Of a stretch of DNA of 64,000 bases, positions 11,407-24,700 are shown in pieces; position 1 is the stretch's first letter; each line of letters opens with the position of its first letter. The DNA is from Tubiluchus corallicola. Its lineage: Eukaryota > Priapulida > Priapulimorpha > Priapulimorphida > Tubiluchidae. The notes beneath the pieces were generated by a model. It searched no databases and was not told where the DNA came from. It worked only from the letters and a program-made list of their open reading frames with translations. The position numbers and the translations under genes are program-made. Location of the stretch: contig JAQGDQ010000367.1 of assembly GCA_030141605.1 (NCBI GenBank), positions 62,001 to 126,000 of the forward strand, written 5' to 3'.

Positions 11407-14400
11407 ATAAAATTTTCCTGTTATTGCTCTGTAATACTTAAGTATCAGGTGGTGCAAAAGATGTCCCAAAATTTTGATCATGGTTTTGTACGAAATAAAA
11501 ACGAAATCGCTTTAAAATTACCACATTGCTGTTACGCACATTTATGTATAAACACTAAAAATTTTTGATTATTCCCTTAGATTTTGTCTAAAGATAGAGA
11601 AATTTTAAATCAACAAATCAAAATTTGTCACTGTTGTTAAAATCTGCTGCGAGTGCTCTGTGTGTTCACCATTTTCATTGCAAACTAGACAAAGAAGTTT
11701 CTTGCAACAGCTGACATGTCTTCTTGGTTCCTTTAAGGGGTGTTTGGTCCCAGTACTGAACACTTTTTGCCCTTTGTTCCTTTTCATCAAATATCTTTGT
11801 GCAGCCATGGTCTTTCTCTTTAAGGAATTTCAGATAGGCTAGGATAATCCAAAGGATTAAGTTCCATTCTTTATTGGCGACAAATCTGTGTTGTTGTAAA
11901 TTGGTCGGTTTTTTTATTGTTTCGCTGCCACATATTGAGTGCTTTATACGTCAATGTGGCTGTTTTTCACTAGATGATTACAGCTGACATTGTTCCGTGG
12001 TTTAATTTTTTAGCCTGCAAAAGTTTATTAGCCATAATTTAAAACCTACTGGAACTATAAACATGTCACTTTCACAGCCAAAAATTAATGTATGTATTGT
12101 AATTTCATGCTGTGAAATTTTAAATTTATAGAGCACTTGATTCTGATATTATATACAGTCTAAATTTCTGCACAGTTTTTCTGTGCCACCTGCTACTATG
12201 CAGTTTAAAATAAAATGTCTATTTTCAAAGACACCAGAATGAACAAATTCTCTGTCACGTGTTAAGGTAAATTAAACTGAATGCATTGTATTCTGTAATC
12301 TATTTCGAGATATGATTCCTAACAAAAATGGGATACACTTTATGAGCCTTACTAAGTGAACTGACAAATAACATCAATAACCTTATCGATTTTGCGTTTT
12401 CAAAAAAGATAAGAAAGCTTGTTCTTGTTGTTTATGTTATATTTAATTGTAGTTATTTGTCTTCTGTAATGGTATTTTTTTGTTTTTCTTAATAATTGTA
12501 ATTATGTTCTATTCATTCTTGTTTATTTATTATGTACTTAAGCATATTTTTTGTGTACTTAAGCATGACACATGTTCTAGTCACTATTACTTATACTGTG
12601 TCACTGATGTAATGTTTGAAATGTGTATGATAAATGTCTTTACTTCTGGTCCCCATATTTATGCGTAGATTTGCTGTCCTTAATGTTGGCCTACAATCTG
12701 TTGTATGTTATAGCAGATATTTTTTTATATTCTGCAGCTGTTGTAAAACCAAGTTTTGGACTTACACAGCTTTGAAAGAATAATTGCTGATGGCCTCTTT
12801 AGACATTGACATCTGACTATAATTAGTGCTTACTACTGGGGCTAAGTGGGATTGATATGATCTATAAAATTTAAATGTGTATTAAATATTAAATAAAAAT
12901 ACGGGCAACTTTTTAGACTTATCTTCCACATTTCTCTAAGTGTTAATGTTATTAAATGTATTAATTTATCATATGTATACATATATATAATATTGCATGT
13001 GTATACTGTATGTGCGTGTACTAGGCAATATGTTAAGTTTATACATTATTGTCTTTAACCTTCATATTTTACTTAATTAGTCATTGCAACTGTTTGATAC
13101 TCAATTGTAACTAAAAGTTATGCAAATTTAAATTTCAGCAAGTTTTGTTTTGCTTCTGTAGTTACATATTTATCTATATATTAATTTTCCAAGTATATTT
13201 ATTTAAGGCATTCATATATTAATATTTTTGAATATCAAAGGTTTTTCGTTCTTAATTCCTCTTCAGTTTCTGTTCTGCAAACACTTACTGTAGCGTATCT
13301 GCTTTATATCCTCATTGACGACCATTGCAATACCAGGCACGCAAATAAAACGGCACATAAATACCATGCAAATAACACGTGGTTGAATTTACTTGAACAT
13401 TTCAACTGTCTTAGCTTTGTTGTTCTGTTGAATTGTAAGTTTTAATGCTGTTTTATGTATGTCTGAAATCATGTTCATAATATTTTTGTGCAAAACGTTT
13501 TCAGCTTTGCTAGTCATTTTATGTTTGCATTTTATGTTTGAAGTGTGCAATCAAACTGAAGTTGTTAGCAAAATTTTGACAACTTTCACGCGGGTGTGAT
13601 TTTAGTTGGGGACACTATGCTATGCACATATGATTTCGGGAAACCATTGTTTCAGGTAGTTTTAAGTGCTTCATACAAAATTTCAAAAGCTGACTGCTGG
13701 GTTCAACTTGTTTGTGGTAAAGCAGAATAACTGTGACAAGTTCAATATTTGTTAGTTCAACTTATATGTCATTAGGTTTTTATGAATTGTCTCTTAGCTA
13801 AATTAATAATGTTAGAAAATCATGTTAACTTTTCTGTGGTTTTAACTTTTAATTAATATAAGGTAATGTTTTGATTGCTTATTGTCATAATTTGAAGGCG
13901 TGTTTTAAATGCTTAGTTATTTTTTGCTTAATATTATGGCATTTTTTCAGATGTGTACTTTCATATTGTCATAATAAGGAACTAAAACATGTTTCTATTG
14001 CTGTGTTGATTCCTTTCACTTTTAATATTATGCGAATGACAATTTGCTCATTGTGATTTTTTTTTCTTATTCTGTGTGCTCTCCTTTAAGTTGATTGCAC
14101 AAGCTAGTTATGGTTAGGTGGTGTTTATTTTAGTATAAAATGATGATAAGTACCAATCTTATTATCGTATCGCCATGTCCAATTGACAGTTACCTTTGTG
14201 CGTCACTTAACTAGGTTAACTATTCATTTTCAGTGTTTATAACAGTAATTTTATTATTAGGCTTTATAACGTTGACATTCCTCATTGTCCTAAAATCTCA
14301 CATGAAAAATGGTGATGTGTGATTATTAGTTTGTGCTGATCTAGCAAATCCTGTGTCAATCATTTTCTTTTTAATTTATCCGATAATTTTAAGTAATGAT

Positions 14401-15708
14401 GTCTTTGCTTTCACATTATTGTGTTTTCATTAATTTGACAAGGTTTGAGTTATTTTCTGTGATACATATATTAATTATTGTCTTTATTATTGCCAAATAT
14501 TGTTCATGAGATTATCATTTATTGTGAAATTTAATGTATGACTATCGTATCTTAATATATAAGCTCATCCGTATATTAAATTGAAATTTGATTCTTCTGT
14601 GTCTTTTTCAGAAGTTTGATTTTTGTTGTCTTAAAAAAGTGATGAATTGAGTAAAGTACTTACCATGCATTTGATTTTTCGTCCATCTGGCCCATCATTT
14701 CTTGGGTTGATTTACTTATTCAATGAAGCCAATGTCATGGCAAACATTACCTGCTGAGAAATTAAAATACATTGTTTGTTGCAGCTTATGACATTGCACA
14801 TCACCCTCACTTAATGCAACATCTCTTGATCTTTTAAGGACATTTCATTTTGGATGAGACACTAAATAAGCAGAAGTGCATTAGTCATGTTAAAATGTGT
14901 TTACATACTTCCTTAGCGAAATAAATGGCCATCAGCGGTATGGCAATTAAAACCATCCAACCAGTATTTCCAGCAGGTAACCATTCCTTTATTACCCATG
15001 TCTAACATTGCTTAACTGACATTAATGAATATTAACTGAAATCAGTCAGCTAATCGCCTCATCCCAAGTGCTCATTAATTCCTTGGACTGAACATATTTT
15101 ATGCATGAATTCAGTGGTTCTATATTTTATATTATTTTGCAGAAGAACAATTTCAAGCATTCTTTGCCATACCTTTCATCCCAAAAGGTATCCTGTTGCC
15201 CAGTTGGCTTTCTTCAAAATAAGTTCAAATGAAACAGAAAGCATTTGTAATAATACTCTTTAACGGGTAACTTAGTGGCAAGTTGTGAGCTCAATTCCTG
15301 TTCGATTCATATCGATCAAGCAGTCAAGCATGTGGCATAATCTTATCAATCGATGTACTTATTGTTCTGGTCACAATAAACAAAACCACTTTGGAAATAG
15401 TACATTAGGATTAGGACCAACTAAGTATCAAGGAAACTTACTATATATTATTTTTACTACAATCATTTTTATTTTATTTTTACGTAATTTATATTACAAT
15501 TATTTTTATTACAATGCACTTATAAACTCTCTGCTTTTGACATTACCCTGGCAGATATTACACTTTCTGGTGCCGAGGCTATATCAGGGGACTACTGCAT
15601 CGTGCGTAAAACCATAGATATTTATATAATCCCCGAGATTACGCTAGTAATATTTATTATCTATAGTGGCGCCGCACGGTGCCGTAGCAACCAAATTTTG
15701 TTTGTAGC
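11407..15708. other. Intergenic region, JAZF1 3' flank to ERMP1
   Basis: Very AT-rich, with many AATAAA hexamers (for example near 12890), so the JAZF1 3' UTR may extend some way into it. No exon, RNA gene or intact transposon was recognised. At 11605-11842 the minus strand holds a 67-codon open frame beside a GGTGGTGCAAAAGATGTCC segment; this could be an old mariner-type remnant, but I could not confirm it. A 110-codon open frame at 15285-15617 is low-complexity and ends before the ERMP1 start. Confidence 0.4.
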
Positions 15709-18700
15709 ATGGCGGCACGCGGCATGGATGTGCGTTACCGAGGTGGTGACACAAACCTTCAAAAAGGCAGCTTTGACGAGGCTGGGCACGATCAAGAACA
15801 TCCTAAGTTACGCGACGAAACGCCAAATTTGTTTTCGGAGCGAATATGGTTTATACTGTTGCTTTTTTATGCATTTATCTTAGCTGTGATATTTAAAGCT
15901 GACATGTCGTTACCTATGCCAAAATCGGTGTCGGAGGTTACTGTTGGGGAATTTTGTGAAGAACGAGCAAGAATGCATGTGTCTAATTTAACTAGCTTTG
16001 GCGACAGACCAAGTGGAAGTTATGCAAATGAAAAGCTTGCGGTTGGGTATATTGTAGGTGTTTTAAAAGACATTCAAAAACGTGCAAAACCTGTACATAG
16101 AGTGCAAATTGACGTGCAGGAAGTTTCTGGAAGTTTTGACATTGATTTTTTAGGTGGCTTCACCACTATTTATAAGAATGTTAAAAACATATTAGTGAAA
16201 CTATCACCTCGTAGCACCACATCTAGTCACAGCCTTTTAGTGAGCTGTCATTTCGACACTGTTGTAAACAGTCCAGGTGCGTAAGCCGTTATTTTAATCT
16301 ATTAGTATTACTAATCTTTCTGGACAGTACAGAAAAGTAATCTTACATGCTTCACGTATGCAATACGTACAGTGTACATACCTAGCTTATGTCAATTCTT
16401 CTGCTGAATGGTTATTATTATAAATACTCGTGAATTATGCTTGCGCTTGTGAATTGTAAACATGGCTGATATTTATGATTTCATTTACCAAAGTACTCCA
16501 AGTTTACTAACAGAATTAACCAAATACTGTAGGACCTCGATTATCTGTGCAGTCTGGTTTTGAGCAGTTTAAAGATTCCGAATAATCGAGAAAGTCTGGA
16601 TAATCAGATGTACTTGGTTTTTCTTAATTAAGGACTTGCCATATCTCAAATTGACGTTGAATCTCAAACTGTTTGAAAATGTTTGAAAAATTCCAGTCTT
16701 TAGGGTTTCATTGGCCAAAAGCTCTTTATTAGTTTTAATCTACTGTGTTGGTGCTGTTATGGTACCTAAATGCAGTCATGCACCTCTATTCCACATGCTG
16801 CATTCCCAGATGATTGTTTTGCATTGTCTAGCAGGGTAGATAGACCATTCTATTTTGGGGAAAGGAAAGGGACGTTCTGCCTTCCTGTGGTCACAATTTG
16901 TGCGCTGTTTACATAGTAGAAAACTATGTAACAATTAGTAGAAAATCAGGAGAAATATTTCAAAATTGGGAGAAAGGAAGGTTACTATTAAAATCGGGAG
17001 AGTTGAAAGGTCTGGCGTCATGCTCATCAGACACTCACAGCGTTACAAACAATGCAATCAAATTAAATCAAAGTCTCTGTTTTAGAAATTATCTCTTTTT
17101 GCAGTAGATCTGCAGATTTGTGAATCCAGTCATTTTTGTAAAATCTGTGGATCCGGCAGAGCAGAGGAACCACTTTTTGAGAACTCTGCGAATGTATGGA
17201 CTTAAAATAACTGGTCGTGCATTTCTTCCTGTGGTTATTAATGGTAGTGTTATTAATGTTGCAATTGCCACTGTCTTCCTGTTTACGATATTTTTAGTCA
17301 ATTTTCCTTCAGAAAAAGTTCCTTCACCAAAAAGGTTCTACATAACAGCAAAAGCAAGAGAGGTGAACATGTGCAGAACACCTCAATAAAATTTTTGTCA
17401 GTGTAGTATGAAGGCTAAAATGGATAAATACTATAAATTGCAGGTTTTGCTATTTCGTCCAGATAGGTTTGGTCTGGATAACCCATTATTCCAGATAATC
17501 AGGGATGAGATAATTGAGATCTTACGGTAGTAAAATGTAGCAGAAATGTGGCAGTTTCCAACTTCCCACAGACTGATATTTATGATTTAACCCCCTTGCT
17601 TGCTTTTTTGTTGTTGCATTCATGACTTTACTGCATCTTGTTCAGTTGTTGCTTTTAATATTTAACTGCATTATTTGCTTGCTTTTTTTCCATTGGTATC
17701 ATCATAATATAACTGTATTGCATTTTGTTTATTTGCTACACTTAAGATCTAGCTACATATTATTCACTTAACCATGTAGTCTGCCGTGCTTTATACTATT
17801 CCTAAGCTACATTGGTGTGACTGACTCAATGACCTCCTAGTCTTTCGCCGCCCCATCTCTACACACTTTACATAATTTGTTGTATTTATGTTATAAATAT
17901 TATATTAGATATAGATAAACCTTTTGAATTGAATTGAATTGACACCAAACTGCTAAAAGATGTTTGGAGATGTTTAAAAGATGTCTTTATATGCATGGGC
18001 TAGTGGTTTGTGAGCAACTGTTTCTGCTGAGAAATTATTAAAATTGCAAATTAGGTGTTAGGATGTCCATTTATTCAGTGCCTTCTTACTTACAGTCTTG
18101 AATAGTCTTGTATTTTAGCAAACTACCAGTTTTAAATTTTTATTACTGTAATTACTCAGTAGCTGTGGAAAAAACCAACACTACTTAAATATTACTGCAC
18201 TGCCATTGCTTTATCCATGTGGCCTACATTCAATAGCAACCAACTCTAGATCAAAGGGCATAGAGAATTTGAAATCATCCAAAATTTGTGAAAAGTGTGA
18301 AAAACATTTCTGTAAATTCTATGAATTCTATTCTAATATCTGATTTGGAAAATCCGTTGAAGTGCAGGAAATTGTTCAGTAACAGAGCCGCCGACTCAGA
18401 CTCTGTGGGGAAAGAGTCCCTTACAGCACTTCTTTTGACCTTGTCCGAATTCCTGCTGTGATCCCATTCTGCTTTATAACTCAAACTTTATAGTCTGAAC
18501 ATGTGAATGAGCACAACGTCAAACCTTTCTTTACTCATGCTGTTTGTAAAACACAAATTGGAGTTTCCGTGTAGTTAGATAAGGTACAAAGGCCATTTTT
18601 ATGGCTGCAAGTTCATAATACTTTTAGCTGCAGCATGGAGAAAATAAAATTTAGAGAAAGTGATTTAACGGAATCAAAATGCAAGTTTTTGGAACTTTTT

Positions 18701-21700
18701 TGCCACAATAGGAAAAAGAATGTTGTATTTACAAATATGTTTCAGCCAGTCTGTAATGACGCTCAATTTTAAAAACTTGTGTGCAAATTCAGCACCTGTT
18801 AGTAAATGAAGTCGCAAATAACAGATTATTTTCTTACATTCTTACACATTTTCAGTTGAGAAACTGTTAGAAAATAAGAAAAGAAACTGCTAAAAACCTG
18901 ATAGTGATTCATGAACTTTGAAACTAAACTTTTCTGAGAAAGAGCAAATGTGAAAGAGTCAGGGTAGAGCCTGAATTTGAACCTGAGGCTTCGTTTACAA
19001 TGTGAGCACCATGAGCAAAAGTTTAGTTTTAAAGTCCACCAATTGTAGAAATAATATGGATATTTTAATATTAAATCTTAAAAGATTTTACTTGATTAAT
19101 TTTTGTTTTCTATTATGCTCATCTAGCGAAATACTTTTATACCAAATTACACAGAACCTGTTAAAGATTTGAAGCTCGTGCAATAGATAGAATGAAATTT
19201 TATTTTCAGTCTGCAGCCTCTATTATGCTGTTACGAAAATCGACATTCTACCATAAGATTACATAGTATACACCACTTTCACTTGCATTGTTTGACAGTG
19301 CAGTACAGGCTATGCATACAATGTAAATTTATGAGTTAGGCTTGTTGCTAGCGAGTGCTTCAGCAATTCATGTCGTGTTGAATATGTCACGTAATGTATG
19401 ATACATCTTCAACAGTCATGCGTACATTATTAATAAAGTTTTACCATAAAGTCATGACTTTGTTATCACTAAAATTTGATGTTGCAAGTAGCCATTACAA
19501 AAGAAATGAAAGCCTGTGTAAGTTTTCATTGTGTAGTTGCTTAGACATAGCTAGCTACGTTTAATTCAGACCTGGCAACTCTCATGCATTATGCATGTGT
19601 CACATACATTTTAAGTCTTGTATGCAGATACTCACATGCATCAAATTTAATTTCTCATGCATTTTGCAAATTCACACCCAAGATTGCTGAATGGCAATGG
19701 CCATGGCAACAGAATTAGTAGTACTACTATCAATGATACAGTAGCGATCTTACGATGTATTTTATACTAAAGGGTATTAAAATTGAAAATTAAGCGCAAT
19801 TAATTTTTTGCTTTGTTTTATAAAATTAGGCTTATGCAAACTATGCAAACTCACAAACTCTATTGGCCTAACCCATATTAAAACTAAGAATGTCATTTTT
19901 CAAAGTCTGAATTATCTAAAAAAAATTAACATGTATTTAAAATTAAAGCAAAACTGGACTGTGCCTTAAACTGTATGTCAAAACAATCTACTCTTTAAAA
20001 TATTGAAAGGAAACATGCTATTTTTTCAAAAATGACTTACGTGAAAAAATTATTGTCACACAAACACAATTTCGCATTCGCGCCACTAGTTCTGCACTGT
20101 TACATGCATTTCGCCATTCGCTAGATAGATGGTCCACATCTATCAAAAAAACAGGTCCTGTATCTCTCAGTTATGATATGTTAGTTTGTGATGAACTACA
20201 CAAGTTCGACAGCTCATGCCTCTTAATTTTTGTCTTAAACTTGCCTAGTTTTAGTACCACACACTGAATATCTTACAGTAGCACTGTACTTCAATTTTCA
20301 CTTTTGCAAACACATGCAACATGTTCATGGTGTATTTTTGCTGTTAAAAAATATGTTAGTTTGTGATGTCATTAATTGTTGGGCTTGCCTGCCATTAATT
20401 AAGTTTTTAATCTGTAATTTAGTTATCAGAAACACTTTTACAGTATTAATTTGTTTTACAGTATTAATATGTTTACTTTTTGTCGGATTTGAAATTGGGA
20501 TAGTATACGAAAAATCACCCTGTCTTCCTTTAATACGATGTTTGGAAATATTTAGGTGCAAGTGACGATTCTGTAAGCTGTGCAGTGATGTTAGAAGTAT
20601 TAAATCAGCTTGCCCAATCTGACCAACCCTTAAAACACTCTCTTATCATGAACTTCAATGGTGCTGAGGAAAACATCTTACAGGTATTGTTTCATATAAT
20701 TTTAGACCATTATTATAATTTAATACTTAGAATGATATCAATATAATTATAATTATACAGGCATCTATTACCACGTGATCCATGTTGTGCCAATGTTAAC
20801 TTACAGCGGTCAATGATTTTTTTATTTCCACTGCACGTTTCATTGTAGTACATGTTAATTTTTTACTCAACTATGAAGCAAGTTTCATTACATTGCATTA
20901 TTTCCAGTATGTGCTAGGACTTGGTGCTTGCAATCAACGTGTAGTACTACACAGACAATATAAGTCAAGTAAAGTCCTACATAAATGCTGGAAGTGAGAT
21001 AATATGCTATTTAGTGTGTAATGCATGCTAGACCAACATAAATTTATGTCAAACATTTTGGTGGCTTGCCATTTTACTAATTAATTCAGGAATTTGTGTA
21101 TCATAAATTTTCATGTTTGCATTACTGTTACATTATGCACACGTACAAACTGCCTGTATATTAATTCCTGAGCACATGCTATATTGCGGCTTATGTGATT
21201 TTAGCATGAAGAAAAAATCTAGGCTCTATGCGTGACCACATATCCGATAAATGGTACCATGTCTCAGATGTTTTTTTGGAGAATTTTTATATTTATTTGT
21301 ACTAGGCTAGTCATGGATTCATAACACAACATTCTTGGGCACGCGATGTCCGAGCATTCATAAATCTTGAAGCTGCTGGTGCGGGCGGGCGTGAAATGGT
21401 TTTTCAAACAGGTAGTAAAGCACTCAAGTGATTTCTTATTAAACAATGTATATTATACTTGTTAGTTGAGACGCTTCACATTGTGAGTGAATAAAGTGAT
21501 GGCAATTTACTACTAAATCAGTTGTTGTCTGTCACTGTTAATTTTTTACAGATTACTTTTTAAGTTAAAGTTTTTTTAAGCACACATTATCTTACTTTAC
21601 TCTCTTATCCCTTGAAAGTGTTGACAAGAGTTTGTGCAGTTTTTTGCTCATTATTTTTGTCATGAGTTGTAATGTCATTTTGAATGTCTGCGTATGCGTG

Positions 21701-24700
21701 TCATCTTGACTCTCGTGAAGTGGGCAGGAGGACACATAATCGTTGTACCTTGCTGTTGAATTTTATCTGTCCCCACTGAATTAGGATTCCTCTCTTGCAG
21801 GAGTCAGATTGTGTGTCACAAAACTTGTGTTTTGTGAATGTTCAAGCCTTTTCAGTAATTGAAACTCACAGCTTAAGACCTGAAATTTGAACACTGCATT
21901 CAACAACTTCAGCATCATCTCATAAGTTTATTAATGACAGTGTCATCATTCTAACATGTGAAACGAGTTTATTCAAAAGGTAATTACAAAGAGCTGATCT
22001 TTCTAAACATTTTTTCAAACTTAAAAAAAATTCATTTGCTATTTATTTTTTTTATTTATTTATTTCACATCAACACAAATACACAATTAATACATTAAAA
22101 GAAAAAAAAGTTATCAATAATTCAATGAATAACAAACAGTAAGATACATAATAGGCAGCAAATTTTGGAAAAAATGATTTAGACTGTCTTTAGACGTAGG
22201 TCAACCTATGGTAAACAAAGATAGTGATATCGCTACTTCCTTTAATGCTGGTGTCTAAACAACGTTATGTACAGCATCATTACAAATATACTAACTTGAC
22301 TCAAAACACTGTGGGGTTGAAAGATAAACAAAAGAATTATCGCTGTTGTATGTTGTTTAGTAAATTCGTATACAGTTTACTTTGAGCACATAACTAGTTT
22401 AGATATATCATAGTTTAGGTTTACTATATATACAAATGTAAATGTGTTGTGGGCTTTCAAAAAGCAGTGCTTGTTAGATTGTCCCACTAAAAGATGACTG
22501 CTGTTGTTTACTTCATGTTTGCAGTGATCATTTGTGCTTGTTGGTTTCCCTAGTTTCTTTCTATGTTTTTTTCTATGTTACCATATGCTGTGCTTTGTTA
22601 TTTGTTGCATTGTAATTCCTGAAATCCAAAAAATAGCATTTAGTGATTCTATGCTTTTTTTTCTTTTCACCAGAGGTTTTGTTAAATGTGGTATAAAAGT
22701 GTAGTTTTTGTGATTTTTCAGGTCCTGAACATCCCTGGTTGATTAGTGAGTACGAAAGATCAGCTTTGCATCCGTATGGGAATGTGTTTGGGCAAGAATT
22801 GTTCCAAGCAGGAGTTATCCCATCAGACACAGACTTCCGCATTTATCGTGATTTCGGGAAAATACCAGGTAGTTAGATGAATATTCAAAATTTAGTTACC
22901 TTGTCATTTATTAAAAATAATTTGTATACCACTTGAAAAACAGTACAGAATTTAAATTGCTACTTCTTATTTTTCTAGGGATTGATATTGCCTACATTTC
23001 CAATGGATATGTGTATCACACTAAGTGGGATAATTTGGACTTTATCCCACCTGGAAGTATCCAAAGAGCAGGTATTGCTGAGATGTTATTTGATTCTCAT
23101 ACACTTGTGTTGTAGACTGAAAAGTTTTTTAATGTCATGGTATTTAATTAATTTCATATGTAAAATTCGTGTTTGTACATAGCAAGTAAAAGCCAATATG
23201 AAAATTTAAATTACAATTTAAAATAATGTACAATAAAACTAATCAATAGAACATGCACACTTGACATACTAAACTGAGAACTTAAGAATTATGCCCAGTG
23301 TATCCAAATCAAGGTATTGCTTTAGGTATATTACTCTTAAGTTCAGATATTATAGTACTAACTAATATTAACTATAATAGTAATCAATAAATTGATTTTA
23401 TATTGTACTCTTCCAGTTTAGGTCACTTTAGCTGATGAGGTTCTATATAAAACCAGTTTATTATTACATTATTTGTCTTCCTTCTTCCTTGACGGTTCTG
23501 ACAAGTTCTAGGAGCCTATGGTCTTCACATAAAATCTGTTTTTTTGTATTTTTGGCATATGAGTTACGATACTATCCTACAAGTTACACAAGCTTAAACT
23601 ACGCTATCATGATTAAGAGCTGCTTAACAAGTTAATTACCTTTAAAAGTTCCATGAAACATTTTATAGAAGCTTATTATGTGCATGGTAGCATATTAAAT
23701 GCACTTGGAGGCAGTCACAAAAATTGGGTCTTAAATTTTAATTAATTCCATTACTAATTTTAACCATATTTAACCATGTTAAGAGTCATTCCGCGAGAAA
23801 ACCACGCAAAAGTAAAAAAATAGTGGAAGGTGACAAATCACCGATTTTGTTCATATTCACAGGGTTGGATGATCCCCTCAGATGTACCCCACAGCCAAAA
23901 TATTAGATATCAAAAATGAGCCGTTTCGGAGATAGGCCGCCATTTTGATTTTTTTCGGATTTTGGCCATTTTGACGTAAAAAAATGACCTATATTTGTCA
24001 CATCATTACAGGCAGTAAATGAATGATCCAGGACTAGTTGCTCTGTGGTATATATAGTAGGGGTCTTGCCCTATTGCCACATTGAGTTTGATGAATTGAG
24101 CTTCTCTTTCAGTAGGTATCATGAGCTCATGAAAGATGCGTGTCTGCTACAGTCTGAATGACACCTTGTTTTAAAATTCTCATAACTCCACTGGGGCTGG
24201 TATTTGAAGTATAATTAATATATGTTTATTTACAGCTTGACCAGGCATACTTAGATCATTAATAAAATTTTGGCCAGCTCGTCCATAAATTGACGAGATT
24301 CGATCTTGAATGTGACATAAATCGGAAAAAAATTAGTACGAATTATTAATAATTCTGAATAAAAAATGAAAATTTCAAAAAGAAACGATAAATTACAGTT
24401 TCTGTCTCTCTCTGTCTCTCAGTGTCTCTGTCTGTCTCTCTCTCTGTCTCTCTGTGTCTCTCTCTGTCTCTGTCTCTGTCTCTCTGTGTCTCTCTCTGTC
24501 TCTCTGTGTCTCTGTGTCTCTCTCTGTCTCTCTCTGTCTCTCTCTCTGTCTCTGTCTCTGTCTCTCTTTGTCTCTCTCTGTCTCTCTGTGTCCTTCTCTC
24601 TCTCTCTGTGTGTGTCTCTCTGTGTCTGTTTCTGTCTCTCTGTGTCTCTCTCTGTGTCACTCTCTGTCTCTGTCTGTCTCTCTGTCTTTCTGTGTCCCTC

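Noticed and set aside
15285-15617. 110-codon open frame upstream of ERMP1
   Set aside because: Low-complexity Ile/Leu/Tyr-rich translation of AT-rich sequence, no splice or homology support.
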